DNA from: JAPOUP01 sp965203255 | Lineage (GTDB): Bacteria; Pseudomonadota; Alphaproteobacteria; Rhodobacterales; Rhodobacteraceae | Direction: 5' to 3' | Assembly (NCBI GenBank): GCA_965203255.1 | Contig: OZ241882.1 | Coordinates: 3,100,001 to 3,164,000 of the forward strand | DNA length: 64,000 nt | Part shown: positions 44,443 to 54,112 of the stretch, in pieces | Layout of the letters: each line of letters begins with the position of its first letter | How positions within the stretch are numbered: position 1 is the stretch's first letter | The notes under the pieces: generated by a model | The model's input: the letters and a program-made list of their open reading frames with translations, nothing else | Database searches by the model: none | Told to the model about the DNA's origin: nothing | Position numbers and translations under genes: made by a program

Positions 44443-46011
44443 TCAACCAACTCCACCCCTAACTACCTGGCCTGGCCGAGCTTCCGACCAGTCCGCCAGA
44501 AACTCGGCCATAGCCGGCTCACCTGCAAGTTCGATCGCACGCGTCGGAAGGGCGACGCCCTCCTCAAGCGCAATTCGTGCGCAGGCAACATGGTCCCGAC
44601 CTGTTCGTTCCGGACAGTTCTCCGAGCCATGTATGATCGTACTCAGCAAAGTTCCGCCATAGGCGTTGACATGACTTAGGTCGGGCTTCAGACGCAGAAA
44701 GCAGCTCATCATATCTGGTAGCCCTTCCCATCCGGCCAACTGAACGGGCGTAAGTCCCATTTCGTCCGGCCTGTCATATTCAAGGCCAAGCGCCACCAGT
44801 CGCCTTACATGCCCCATTCTGCCCGGAAGATGCAGTAAGGCACAGATGAGGTTGCGATACTCGTCATTGAGTCTTCCCGGGTCGATATACCTGCCGGTTG
44901 GCACCGGCCCTTCAACTGCGGTTGCGAGGAGCGCTTCGTCTTCACTCAGTTCGATGCTGCCACCAGCCTCGGCGATCAGTTTCGCCGCCTCTGGGTTTCC
45001 ATAGACCCGCGCCAGTGCGTAAGGGGTCAATCCCCGATAGCGCCTCGAAGGATCGGCACCTGCTTTCAGCAGCATCCTGACCATCTCTTCGTCGCACATG
45101 CGCCGGGCCGCTTGATGAAGCGCGGGAACGACCATTGGCGGCTCACCCGATGGATGTCCGGCAATTCCTTCATTTGGATCAGCGCCGGCTTCCAGCAACA
45201 GCGAGACAGCCTCATGGTCGTTGAAGTCCAACGCTCTTGGTAGGGCGTTGGTCCCTTCCGGCCGTGCGCCTCGTTCAAGCAAGAGTCGCAACCCATTGCA
45301 GTGTCCGAGTTCGGTTGAATGATAAAGTGATTCTCCGTCGTTGGGGTTGGCTCCCCGGTCTAGCAACCACTCCGCAAGGCTTAGGTTGTTTGCATGGCCA
45401 AGAGCGCCGTACAAGGCCGAAAGGGGAGAATCGACATCGCCATCGAAGTTGTAGTAGTCGTTGACATCCGCCCCCGCTCCCACCAAAGCCGCCGCCACAG
45501 CAAACATATCCTCCAAGGAACCACCCCCGTGGATGTGCTGCGAAAACGCCAGATGGGTCATGGGACGGCGCATTCCAACCACTCGGGTGGCGGCAGTCGG
45601 GTCTTCGGCCAGTACCCTTCGGACCTCGGTCACATCATACAGCGCACAAGCGAGGCCAAAGTTGTCCCGGCCAAGATCCGGAGTTTCGCTGAGCAACGCT
45701 TCTATCACCCAATGCTGGCCAAAAAACAAAGCGATCTTGAGTCTTTCCGCCTTGGAGTCCCGATCCATCGCAGCTGCGTCGAATGCAAACCTCAACGTCG
45801 GCCAACTGGCATAACCCTCCTCAAGAGCGATAACATGCAGCGCGTCTGAAGGGGTGATGTCGTCCGCATCTGGCATGGCAGCACGTATGCGCCCCACTGC
45901 CGCAGGTTCGTTGGCAATGAAGGATTGTCTCAAAGCCTTTGCCTGTCGCCGCAGGATCTTGATGGAATCCTGCATCAGGCTTTTTTCATCTCCACTCGTC
46001 GAATTGGGCAT
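44443..46011 (-). CDS. Ankyrin-repeat protein
   Basis: About 522 residues with a helical N-terminal part (SIKILRRQAKALRQSFIAN, DALHVIALEEGYASWPTLRF) followed by many ankyrin-type units: VGAGADVNDYYNF, LLDRGANPNDGESLYHSTEL, LLLEAGADPNEG, LLKAGADPSRRYRGLTPYAL, EMGLTPVQLAGWEGLPDMM. No signal peptide or membrane helix, so probably cytoplasmic protein binding. The first ATG could be 46011 or 46020. It is a singleton, transcribed toward the SRP RNA gene. Target unknown. Confidence 0.85.
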   Translation of the reverse strand: MPNSTSGDEKSLMQDSIKILRRQAKALRQSFIANEPAAVGRIRAAMPDADDITPSDALHVIALEEGYASWPTLRFAFDAAAMDRDSKAERLKIALFFGQHWVIEALLSETPDLGRDNFGLACALYDVTEVRRVLAEDPTAATRVVGMRRPMTHLAFSQHIHGGGSLEDMFAVAAALVGAGADVNDYYNFDGDVDSPLSALYGALGHANNLSLAEWLLDRGANPNDGESLYHSTELGHCNGLRLLLERGARPEGTNALPRALDFNDHEAVSLLLEAGADPNEGIAGHPSGEPPMVVPALHQAARRMCDEEMVRMLLKAGADPSRRYRGLTPYALARVYGNPEAAKLIAEAGGSIELSEDEALLATAVEGPVPTGRYIDPGRLNDEYRNLICALLHLPGRMGHVRRLVALGLEYDRPDEMGLTPVQLAGWEGLPDMMSCFLRLKPDLSHVNAYGGTLLSTIIHGSENCPERTGRDHVACARIALEEGVALPTRAIELAGEPAMAEFLADWSEARPGQVVRGGVG

Positions 46012-46152
46012 TGTGCACATGCTGAATCAGATATTCAGCCGTTCTTGGCAACGGCTGCAACCTTGATGACAGAGAGAGGCTAGTCCGGTTCCAGCTCCTT
46101 GGCAAACCGTTTGTACTGGACGCCATGGCAAGTAGGGCCTAACGTCTGGCCC

Positions 46153-47940
46153 GTGCCCGATTCCAAACAAATTCCCGATTCAGATGGCCAGAGCTATCAG
46201 GTCCTCGCCCGCAAGTACCGGCCTGAGACCTTTGCTGACCTCGTTGGCCAGGAGGCGATGGTCCGAACGTTAACCAACGCTTTCAAGGCTGACCGGATTG
46301 CCCAAGCATTCATCCTGACGGGCATCCGTGGGACGGGTAAGACAACAACGGCTCGAATTATCGCAAAGGGAATGAATTGCGTTGGGCCGGACGGATCCAG
46401 CGGCGCCACCACCGACCCATGCGGCAAATGCGAGAATTGCCGGACAATTTCCGAGGGCCGTCACGTCGACGTCATGGAAATGGATGCCGCCAGCCGAACC
46501 GGCGTAAACGACATCCGGGAGATCATTGATTCGGTGCATTACCGAGCAGCCAGCGCACGCTTCAAGATCTACATCATTGATGAAGTCCATATGCTGTCGA
46601 CCAATGCATTCAATGCTCTGCTGAAGACGCTTGAGGAACCGCCGGAGCACGTGAAGTTCATTTTTGCCACCACCGAAATCCGAAAGGTTCCGGTGACTGT
46701 GCTGTCCCGGTGTCAACGTTTCGACCTGCGGCGGATTCAACCCGAGGCGCAGATGCAGCTTCTTCGCAAAATCGCCGATGCTGAGAATGGGCAGATCGAC
46801 GACGGCGCACTCGCGCTAATCGTTCGTGCGTCCGAGGGCTCGGCACGTGACGCGACCTCATTGCTTGACCAAGCCCTGAGCCATGGGGCCGGTCAGATCA
46901 CAACGGAACAGGTTCGAGGGATGCTTGGTCTTGCCGATAGAGGCCGGGTTCTGGATCTCTTTGACCTGATCATGAAGGGGGATGCCGCTGGAGCACTGAG
47001 CGAGATCGGGGCGCAGTTTAGCGATGGCGCGGATCCCTTGGCGGTCCTGCGCGATCTTGCCGCAATAACCCATTGGATCAGCATTGTCAAAATCACACCC
47101 AAGGCCGCGGATGACCTGACAGTAGGGCCTGATGAACGCGAGCGGGGATCCGAAATGGCACGGCGTCTGCAAATGCGTGCCCTTACACGGATGTGGCAGA
47201 TGTTGCTGAAGGCTCTGGAAGAAGTGGCCAGCGCCCCAAATGCCATGATGGCAGCCGAGATGGCGATCATTCGAATTACACATGTCGCAGACCTGCCTTC
47301 TCCCGAAGACCTGATCAGAAAGCTACAGTCCGATGCGTCGCCTACAGCACCCGTTCCGGGCAGCGTTCCTGCAAGAGGTCATGCACCTTCGATTTCTCGC
47401 CCGGTAGCTACAGCTGCTGTTGGAAGTATGTCGAATACAGGGACGGCTTTGGCAGTCGAAACCGAAACGGCTGCATTACCTTCTGTAGAGCCGAGTCAGG
47501 CACTTAGTCGCTTCACCAGATTTGACGATGTCGTTGACCTGATCCGTGCCAATCGAGACATACCACTACTGATCGATGTCGAATCATCGGTGCGGCTCGC
47601 CCGCTACCAACCAGGGCGGATCGAGTTCCAGCCCACCGAAACAGCCCCTTCAGATCTCGCTTCCCGCCTCGGGGGGAGATTGAAGCACTGGACAGGCGTT
47701 CGCTGGGTGATCTCTCTGGTGAACGAAGGGGGAGGCCCAACTGTCAAGGAAATCCGAGACAAAGACAGGCAGGCGCAAATGGACGAGGCCAAGCGACATC
47801 CATTTGTACAAGCCGTCTTCGAGGCATTTCCGGACGCAAGGATCACGGGCTTCCAGTCCAATGACGAAATAGCCGCAAGAGTGCGGGCAGAAGCGCTTCC
47901 CGAAGTCGAAGAGCACTGGGATCCCTTCGAGGACGACTGA
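46153..47940 (+). CDS. dnaX: DNA polymerase III subunit gamma/tau
   Basis: Clamp-loader ATPase that ties the replicative polymerase together. Family start SYQVLARKYRPETFADLVGQ lies soon after; I take GTG 46153, although TTG 46099 is an in-frame alternative; neither has a strong ribosome-binding site. Walker A GIRGTGKTTTARI near 56, zinc-finger cysteines in DPCGKCENC, Walker B IIDEVHMLS, sensor LSRCQRFDLRR. The C-terminal tau part has the domain binding the polymerase. No slippery frameshift site noticed. First of the dnaX-ybaB-recR group. Confidence 0.93.
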   Translation: MPDSKQIPDSDGQSYQVLARKYRPETFADLVGQEAMVRTLTNAFKADRIAQAFILTGIRGTGKTTTARIIAKGMNCVGPDGSSGATTDPCGKCENCRTISEGRHVDVMEMDAASRTGVNDIREIIDSVHYRAASARFKIYIIDEVHMLSTNAFNALLKTLEEPPEHVKFIFATTEIRKVPVTVLSRCQRFDLRRIQPEAQMQLLRKIADAENGQIDDGALALIVRASEGSARDATSLLDQALSHGAGQITTEQVRGMLGLADRGRVLDLFDLIMKGDAAGALSEIGAQFSDGADPLAVLRDLAAITHWISIVKITPKAADDLTVGPDERERGSEMARRLQMRALTRMWQMLLKALEEVASAPNAMMAAEMAIIRITHVADLPSPEDLIRKLQSDASPTAPVPGSVPARGHAPSISRPVATAAVGSMSNTGTALAVETETAALPSVEPSQALSRFTRFDDVVDLIRANRDIPLLIDVESSVRLARYQPGRIEFQPTETAPSDLASRLGGRLKHWTGVRWVISLVNEGGGPTVKEIRDKDRQAQMDEAKRHPFVQAVFEAFPDARITGFQSNDEIAARVRAEALPEVEEHWDPFEDD

Positions 47941-48072
47941 TGGATACGCTCAATTCGCTGCAAGGCAAACGGGAATTTTTCCGGCATGAAGCCGGGATTG
48001 GACCAGACCCAACTTGAACTGGCCACCAGTCCTAACTAGTTTTCGCTCAATCTCACGTTCAGGAGAGAACAC

Positions 48073-48417
48073 ATGTTCAAGAAGATGGGCCAGCTTGGCG
48101 ACTTGGCCGACCTTATGACGAAGGCCAAGGAGTTTCAGGCCCGCATGGAAGAAATGCAGGAAGAGTTGAGCAGTATCGTTGTCACCGGCGAAAGCGGTGC
48201 TGGGCTGGTCAAGGCATCGATGACCGTCAAGAATGAGCTTGTCAGCGTTGAGATTGACCCCTCAATCTTCCATCCAGATGAAAAGGAAGTGGTGGAGGAC
48301 CTTATTCTTGCCGCAGTCAGGAACGCGCAATCCAAGGCGACTGAGCGTGGCGACATTGAGATGCGTAAACTGACCCAAGGGCTGGGCCTTCCGGATGGAA
48401 TCAAACTACCCTTCTGA
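48073..48417 (+). CDS. ybaB: YbaB/EbfC family nucleoid-associated protein
   Basis: Small DNA-binding dimer, 114 residues: coiled N-terminal helix (LADLMTKAKEFQARMEEMQE), then GESGAGLVKASMTVKNELVS and EDLILAAVRNAQSKATE. AGGAGAGAA lies just upstream of ATG 48073. Conserved position between dnaX and recR. Confidence 0.94.
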   Translation: MFKKMGQLGDLADLMTKAKEFQARMEEMQEELSSIVVTGESGAGLVKASMTVKNELVSVEIDPSIFHPDEKEVVEDLILAAVRNAQSKATERGDIEMRKLTQGLGLPDGIKLPF

Positions 48418-48504
48418 GGCATCTGAACAGGCATATCCCTTCACTACGCAGATTTCCTTTCGGACACCTGTTTCTGGACCGGCAGTGGCGATAGTTTCAT
48501 TGTC

Positions 48505-49101
48505 ATGACCGACGGACCTAAGGAAATCGACTCCTTAATCGCGTTGATGGCAAAGCTGCCCGGACTGGGTCCGCGGTCAGCTCGTCGTGCGGTACTGCAT
48601 CTTGTGAAGAAACGAAGCATCCTGATGTCACCGCTAGCGGAAACAATGCGGAGAGTCGCGGCAACCGTTAGAGAGTGTGTCAACTGTGGAAATATCTCCA
48701 CGGAAGCAACCTGCCGCATCTGCAGTGACGGGAAACGTCAGATTGGTGAGATCTGTGTCGTCGAAGATGTCGCTGATCTCTGGGCGATGGAAAGAGCCGG
48801 CGCATTCAAGGGGTGTTACCACGTTCTTGGCGGGACGCTTTCCGCACTAGACGACGTAGGACCAGACGAATTGCGTGTCCCCAAGCTTGTTGAACGGATT
48901 GGGGTCGAGCGGGTGACTGAGGTTATCCTTGCCCTCAACGCCACAGTAGATGGTCAGACGACCGCACATTACATAGCAGATCTTCTTGAAGACAGCGTTC
49001 AGGTAACGACACTTGCTCAGGGCGTTCCGATCGGAGGGGAACTGGACTATCTTGATGACGGTACAATTACAGCGGCGCTGAGGGCACGAAAGAACGCTTA
49101 G
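48505..49101 (+). CDS. recR: Recombination protein RecR
   Basis: RecFOR-pathway protein that helps load RecA at gaps. Helix-hairpin-helix in LPGLGPRSARRAVLH, a C4 zinc finger (CVNCGNISTEATCRIC), Toprim domain starting ICVVEDVADLWAME and HVLGGTLSALDDVGPDEL, and C-terminal ARG/VPIGGELDYLDDGTI. 198 residues, full length. Confidence 0.95.
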   Translation: MTDGPKEIDSLIALMAKLPGLGPRSARRAVLHLVKKRSILMSPLAETMRRVAATVRECVNCGNISTEATCRICSDGKRQIGEICVVEDVADLWAMERAGAFKGCYHVLGGTLSALDDVGPDELRVPKLVERIGVERVTEVILALNATVDGQTTAHYIADLLEDSVQVTTLAQGVPIGGELDYLDDGTITAALRARKNA

Positions 49102-50278
49102 CTTCCAAGGCTACCGCGATGAATCCGGGTCCTTTCTGGCTGCTCACGACACCTTTGGCGGCAACAACTCCACCGACAATGATCAAGAGAGATCATACCA
49201 CCGACTCTCTCGGTTCAGATTCCCGCGTGGCTCAAACCTAGAAGGGATCGACAGACTTATGAAAACGAAGACTCCCGGCACCTCCGCCGGAGTCGTGCTG
49301 GTCGCTTTCTGTCTGTTGGGCCTGTCCGCCCCATCCAGAGGCGACGACGCGGGCGCGGGCGCCGCACATATACTCGAGGACCATCTGACGCGAAAAATCT
49401 CCCGCAAATGGTGCAGCGGCGAGGCTTTCTGCCTGTTCGGCCTGCGGCGGACCGTCGACCTTGCCAGGATTTTCTTTTCCGCCCACCCGAAAACGACGTA
49501 ATTTTCCGCCTTCCGAAACACGCATCCCGCTTCGCCTCGGTCGCGTCAAAACCCTTACGTCCGTTTGCCACCACCACCCCTGGAAAATGGCAAGTCCCAC
49601 CGACGAAACAGGTTCACAACGGCCCGAGCCAGAGCCTCGCCCTCCGCATCGGAGATTTCCGGAGCGGAGGGTTGAGAAGTTGTTTTTGGAACAGGCTGCA
49701 GTTGTGGCACCGAACACTCCTAGCAGTTGCCAAATGGCAAATCACATTGAGGTAACTCCAGGCTGCGGGTAAATGAAAAATGCGCTCAGGACATTCATAG
49801 CTCAACCCGACCGGTTTGAAGTGGGTGGGATTCGCAGTTTCATAGTTCCGGGATGAGTACATTGAGAGGGTCGAAGTTCCCGACCCATATATCGAAGCTT
49901 TGGGTGTAACGGACTACTTTCGGTTGGACGGATACAGGGGAGGACATGCGCACCAAGCGGAAGGAAAGCTCTCCGGTGTAGGATTCATATTCGCAAATAT
50001 CGAACTGAGTTACGCCATTGGTTCGCCAAACCTCGATTCCCAATTGAACTTTCTGATATGACAATTGATCAGATGACCCGGAGGCGCACCGTCCGTCCGT
50101 CGAGCCAAGGCAGTCTTTCGGCCGTCCCGGACAGCCCTGTATCGGCGATAAACGAGTTGTATGCGCACCTGCCGTATCAGAATGCGGTAGAGGGACACGG
50201 CGTTCACGAGGCGACGCCTCCGGCGGAGCGCGAAGGGCGGCGGTCCAAATTGCCGCATGTGACATGTGTTCAACAGAG
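49102..50278. other. Accessory remnants between recR and IS30 copy 3
   Basis: No intact gene. A plus frame 49259-49501 opens MKTKTPGTSAGVVLVAFCLL, which resembles a signal peptide, but the remainder is not recognised. On the minus strand a frame ending with stop 49840-49842 encodes natural-looking sequence (YQKVQLGIEVWRTNGVTQFD, YTGELSFRLVRMSS, QSFDIWVGNFDPLNVLIPEL), probably the C-terminal part of an unknown protein whose upstream part (about 50060-50278) was interrupted or replaced by IS30. Otherwise nothing I can name. Confidence 0.4.
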
Positions 50279-50397
50279 CCCCATTCCACCCTGAAGTGCA
50301 ACACCAGTGGCGGTGGTGACCGGTTTTCCGGCCGCATGATGTTGCGTATCGGCCAGGAAGCGGCGACAGTCCCTTTGCTGAAGAGAAGGAGACTGCC

Positions 50398-51363
50398 ATG
50401 CCCGAGGGCTACCGCCACCTGACCCGGGACGAAAGATGCCAGATCGGCGCGCTGAAGGAAAGCGGGCTCTCCGACGGGGCCATCGCGGCCCGTCTGGGCC
50501 GTGACCGTTCGTCGGTCTGGCGGGAGCTGCGCCGTAACGGCGGGGATTCGGGATACAGCCCGGGCGAGGCGCAGGGGAGGGCGGAGGCCCGCCGCGGCGC
50601 GGCTTCCTCGAACCCGAGGAAGATGACGCCCGACCGCTGGGCGCGCGTGGAGGGGCTTCTGGCGGAGGGCTGGAGCCCGGAGCAGGTCGCGGGACGGCTG
50701 CGTCTGGAGGGCGGCTGGACGGTGGGCCGCCAGTGGATATACGAACGTGTGAAGGCCGACAGGAAGGCGGGCGGCAGGCTGTTCCTGCTGCTGCGGCGCC
50801 GCGGGAAAAGGCCGAACTGGCGAGGCGGCAGGCACTCGGGCCGTGGCCACATCCCGGGCCGCGTCGACATCTCCGAGAGGCCGGATGAGGCGGGGAGGAA
50901 GGAGCGTGTCGGCGACTGGGAGGCGGACACGATCATCGGGAAAGGCCACAGCGGGGCGGTTGTCTCCCTTGTGGACAGGGCGTCGAAATACGCGCTTCTC
51001 CAAAGGGTTGACCGGAGAACCTCGGCCGCGGTCTCCGCCGCGATGGTGGAGATGCTGCGGCCTTCCGCCGCGCCCGTCCACACGATCACGGCGGACAACG
51101 GGAAGGAGTTCGCGGGCCACGCCGGCGTGGCGGAGGCGCTCGGGGCCGCCTTCTTCTTCGCCACCCCCTACCACTCCTGGGAGCGTGGCCTGAACGAGCA
51201 CACCAACGGGCTGGTCCGGCAGTACCTGCCCAAGGGGACGGACCTCCGCGCGGTCACCGACGCGGAGGTGAAACGGGTGCAGGACCGCCTGAACGCGCGT
51301 CCGCGCCGGGCGCTGGGCTACCGGACGCCCGCCGAGGTGCTGCACAAGGCCCGCCCTCCCTGA
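50398..51363 (+). CDS. IS30-family transposase (copy 3)
   Basis: 321 residues, clearly related to copy 2 but diverged at many codons, so not a recent duplicate. Helix-turn-helix ERCQIGALKESGLSDGAIAA; DDE residues in WEADTIIGKG, TITADNGKEF and LNEHTNGLVRQYLPK. GGAGAC precedes ATG 50398. Potentially active. Confidence 0.95.
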   Translation: MPEGYRHLTRDERCQIGALKESGLSDGAIAARLGRDRSSVWRELRRNGGDSGYSPGEAQGRAEARRGAASSNPRKMTPDRWARVEGLLAEGWSPEQVAGRLRLEGGWTVGRQWIYERVKADRKAGGRLFLLLRRRGKRPNWRGGRHSGRGHIPGRVDISERPDEAGRKERVGDWEADTIIGKGHSGAVVSLVDRASKYALLQRVDRRTSAAVSAAMVEMLRPSAAPVHTITADNGKEFAGHAGVAEALGAAFFFATPYHSWERGLNEHTNGLVRQYLPKGTDLRAVTDAEVKRVQDRLNARPRRALGYRTPAEVLHKARPP

Positions 51364-51409
51364 GGCCGCGCGACCGCCTCCCACCGGCGCGCAGGAAGGG
51401 GGTGGAATG

Positions 51410-51641
51410 GATTTCGGGACCGCGTCCGTCCGGGCTCCGGTCGGGCTGCGCCCTCCCTGCGCCCGGACGGACGCGACCCGCCCCGGCGGAGGCGTTGCGT
51501 TGCCCGGAAAGCCCGGATAACCTGCATACAGAAGGGACCACAGCCGTCCCGGGGCCGGATCCGCGGCGCCCGGGGGCCGCAGACCACGCCTTCCGGCCAT
51601 TCCCGCAGCTCGGGCTACGCCCCCGCTGCGGGAATGGCCGG
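51410..51641. repeat. Paired hairpins in the IS30 copy 3 tail
   Basis: Hairpin A: GCGTCCGTCCGGGC (about 51422) pairs with GCCCGGACGGACGC (about 51460). Hairpin B: CCGGCCATTCCCGCAG at 51593-51608 pairs perfectly with CTGCGGGAATGGCCGG at 51626-51641. The B stem differs from copy 2 at several positions on both arms yet remains fully paired. Confidence 0.82.
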
Positions 51642-51771
51642 TGTTGCACTTCGGAGTGGAAGTGGGGAGATCATTCAAGACATGACATCCGGGCTGCCAG
51701 TGCAGCGCACCATTGCCGATGACGGCCGGAAACCGGCTTGTCACATGGAGTGCAGCGGTTGGGTATTCAGG

Positions 51772-52530
51772 CTAGTCGTCCTCTTCGTCAGCCCCCTTGT
51801 CACTCTTCGGCAGATTGAAGAAGCTGTCTGCATCTGGAATGTCGTCTTCCTTATCACTTGATTCGCCCGATCCGTCGCCGGTAAGTGAAAAGGTCTCGAG
51901 CCCAGATATCGCCGTCGGCATTCGAGGTTCTGGCTCCATCGCCAGACTCTGTTCAGTTGACACCAACTTGCGGCGTTCATCGTCCGACATGACAGTGCCT
52001 TCGCTTTCCTTCTTCTTCGCGGCAATCTGCACGGCATCATCAAGTTCAGATTGTCTGCAAAGACCCAACGCCACTGGATCAATTGGCTGAATGTTGGAGA
52101 TGTTCCAATGTGTGCGGTCACGCACTGTCTGTATCGTTGGCTTGGTCGTGCCAATCAGCTTTGAGATCTGTCTGTCGCTCAGCTCGGGGTGAAAGTTCAC
52201 GAGCCACAAAATTGCCGCTGGACGGTCCTGACGTTTGGACAACGGGGTATAACGTGGGCCGCGCCGCTTTTTCTCGCCGTCCGCCGCAGCATAGACCTTG
52301 AGTTCAAGTCTGTGCGTAGGATCAGTCGTAGCCTTCTCGATCTCCTCCGGCTCAAGCTGGTTATTCGCTAGTGGGTCGAAGCCCTTGACACCTACCGCGA
52401 CGTCTCCGTCTGCGATGCCCTGCACCTCAAGTTCGTGCAACCCACAGAAGTCCGCAATCTGCTTGAATGTGATCGTGGTATTGTCAACTAGCCAAACGGC
52501 GGTTGCCTTCGCCATGATTGGTTTCGCCAT
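51772..52530 (-). CDS. trcR: TrcR-type cell cycle transcriptional regulator (DUF1013)
   Basis: Alphaproteobacterial regulator family. ATG 52530 sits behind AAGGAGA at proper distance and gives the family start MAKPIMAKATAVWLVDNT; then FKQIADFCGLHELEVQGIAD, AILWLVNFHPELSDRQISKL (helix-turn-helix-like) and RDRTHWNISNIQPIDPVALG. The acidic, serine-rich C-terminal tail ends KSDKGADEEDD. 252 residues. The frame upstream to 52734 is open but not family-like. Confidence 0.9.
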   Translation of the reverse strand: MAKPIMAKATAVWLVDNTTITFKQIADFCGLHELEVQGIADGDVAVGVKGFDPLANNQLEPEEIEKATTDPTHRLELKVYAAADGEKKRRGPRYTPLSKRQDRPAAILWLVNFHPELSDRQISKLIGTTKPTIQTVRDRTHWNISNIQPIDPVALGLCRQSELDDAVQIAAKKKESEGTVMSDDERRKLVSTEQSLAMEPEPRMPTAISGLETFSLTGDGSGESSDKEDDIPDADSFFNLPKSDKGADEEDD

Positions 52531-52916
52531 CTGCGTCTCCTTCAACAGATATCGCGGGGGAAATCCGGTTTGGTCCCGCTGGACCCCTTCCGTGATTACG
52601 AGGAAATCAAGGGTTGATATAGGCACTTGGGCGACTGAGGAAAAGACCCGGAAGCGCATGATCCACGTCTGTACCGAGCCTTCGGTTCGCAGGCATGAGA
52701 TCGTGACCGGTCGGCATTGGGAAATCGCGGGCACGGTTCATGGCTCTGCCGTTTCCAGCGCCGCGTTTCCAACAACTTTGAAACCACCATTCGACAGGTT
52801 GACCGGGAGGTGAGGTTGACACAAGGCCCTCTCAGCTGAGCGTTGCATAATCATGCCTCGGAAAGCCCAATCGCCAATGCTGAACTCAGTTGAGTACCCG
52901 TTGATTTCGGTGGCAC
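52531..52916. other. Gap between trcR and the quinone oxidoreductase gene
   Basis: Both neighbours are on the minus strand. The trcR frame remains open to 52734, but without a start signal or recognisable sequence. The stretch must hold the trcR promoter; I cannot point to it with confidence, and see no terminator hairpin. Confidence 0.35.
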
Positions 52917-53891
52917 CTAACCGCCAACCCGAAGAACGATTTTCCCAATGTGTTCGGAACTCTCCATCCGCCGATGCGCCTCGGAGGCCTCTCTCAGGGG
53001 AAACTCGCTGTCCATCACCGGAAAGATGCGGCCGGAATCCAGATATGGCCAGACATTCTCGCGAAGCCCTTCGGCGATCCGCGCCTTTGCAAGATAGCTC
53101 TGCGGGCGCAGTGTCGAGCCTGTCATGGTGAGCCGACGGACCATCAAATGCGATAAGTTCACCTCGGCCTTCGGTCCCTTGAGAAACGCGATCTGGACCA
53201 GCCGGCCCTCATCGGCCAGCGACTTGATGTTGCGCGGAATGTAATCCCCTCCCACCATGTCAAGAATGAGGTCGGCTCCACCCTCGTTGCGCAGGATCTC
53301 GACGAAGTCCTCTTCCCGGTAGTTGATCGCTCGCTCGGCACCAAGACCGGTGCAGGCCTCGCACTTGTGCGCAGAACCGGCCGTGGCGAAGACCCGCGCT
53401 CCGAAAACACTTGCAAGCTGTATTGCTGTCGTTCCTATTCCGGACGAGCCACCATGCACAAGGAATCGCTCTCCGGCAGTAAGCCCACCGCGCATGAATA
53501 CATTGGTCCATACAGTGAAGAAAGTCTCAGGAAGGCAGGCAGCTTCTTTCAGACCCAGTCCCCTTGGTATCGGAAGGGCATGGGCGGCAGGCGTTACGGC
53601 GTATTCAGCATATCCACCGCCGGGCAGCAAGGCACAGACCTGATCACCTTTGCGCCACTCCGTTACGCCGGAGCCGACAGCGGCAACCTCTCCTGACGCC
53701 TCGAGTCCCGGTAAGTCCGATGCACCGTGTGGGGGCGCGTAGCTTCCGGATCTCTGCAATGCGTCTGGCCTATTCACGCCCGCAAAGGCCACCTTTATCA
53801 GGATCTGCCCATGTCCCGGAACGGGTTTCTGTCGGGTGGCCGGATGAAGAACCTCCGGGCCTCCGGGCTCTGAAATTTCGACTACGTGCAT
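52917..53891 (-). CDS. NAD(P)H quinone oxidoreductase, PIG3/medium-chain dehydrogenase family
   Basis: Zinc-free reductase: 324 residues from ATG 53891 (GGAG seven bases upstream; 53909 is a second in-frame ATG). Substrate domain FAGVNRPDALQRSG and LPGLEASGEVAAVG, cofactor motif FLVHGGSSGIGTTAIQLA near 145, and the PIG3-type LILDMVGGDYIPRNI and ending SSEHIGKIVLRVG. Reduces quinones or similar carbonyls with NADPH. Unlike the broken relative at 7325-8197, this copy is intact. Confidence 0.9.
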   Translation of the reverse strand: MHVVEISEPGGPEVLHPATRQKPVPGHGQILIKVAFAGVNRPDALQRSGSYAPPHGASDLPGLEASGEVAAVGSGVTEWRKGDQVCALLPGGGYAEYAVTPAAHALPIPRGLGLKEAACLPETFFTVWTNVFMRGGLTAGERFLVHGGSSGIGTTAIQLASVFGARVFATAGSAHKCEACTGLGAERAINYREEDFVEILRNEGGADLILDMVGGDYIPRNIKSLADEGRLVQIAFLKGPKAEVNLSHLMVRRLTMTGSTLRPQSYLAKARIAEGLRENVWPYLDSGRIFPVMDSEFPLREASEAHRRMESSEHIGKIVLRVGG

Positions 53892-54112
53892 CAAAAAGCT
53901 CCGATCCATCAGTTTGTGAGCGCCGATTCGTATCAGGGTCACCACTTCGCGAAAACCCTGATCAACAGTCTCGTTCTCCCCGCATCTCTGGTGCTGGATA
54001 CAGGACGAGCAGCAGGCCATGGGCTTCCGGCATACCAACTTCGGGCCTGCAGGCCAGACTCAGCGAATCTGTTCGAGTGCTTGAAGCTGGATGACGCTGT
54101 CCGAATCGCGCT

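Larger units (their letters stand above)
50279..51667 (+). mobile_element. IS30-family insertion sequence, copy 3 (intact)
   Basis: 1389 bp between left CCCCATTCCACCCTGAAGTG and right end CTTCGGAGTGGAAGTGGGG. The dinucleotide AG flanks both ends (CAG-AG and AG-ATC), a possible short target duplication. Contains one intact transposase gene and about 300 bases of structured tail. Confidence 0.9.

Noticed and set aside
46153..47940. Programmed frameshift making gamma from dnaX
   Set aside because: I found no A-rich slippery heptamer with a downstream hairpin in the expected region.
28772..51667. Copies 2 and 3 of IS30 as ends of a composite transposon
   Set aside because: The 20 kb between them contains core genes (pheA, nudC, SRP RNA, dnaX, recR), and the copies have diverged, so they did not move together.
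49840..51744. 634-codon minus frame across IS30 copy 3
   Set aside because: Most of it is the mirror of the intact transposase gene; only its last part beyond the IS (before 50279) may be real.
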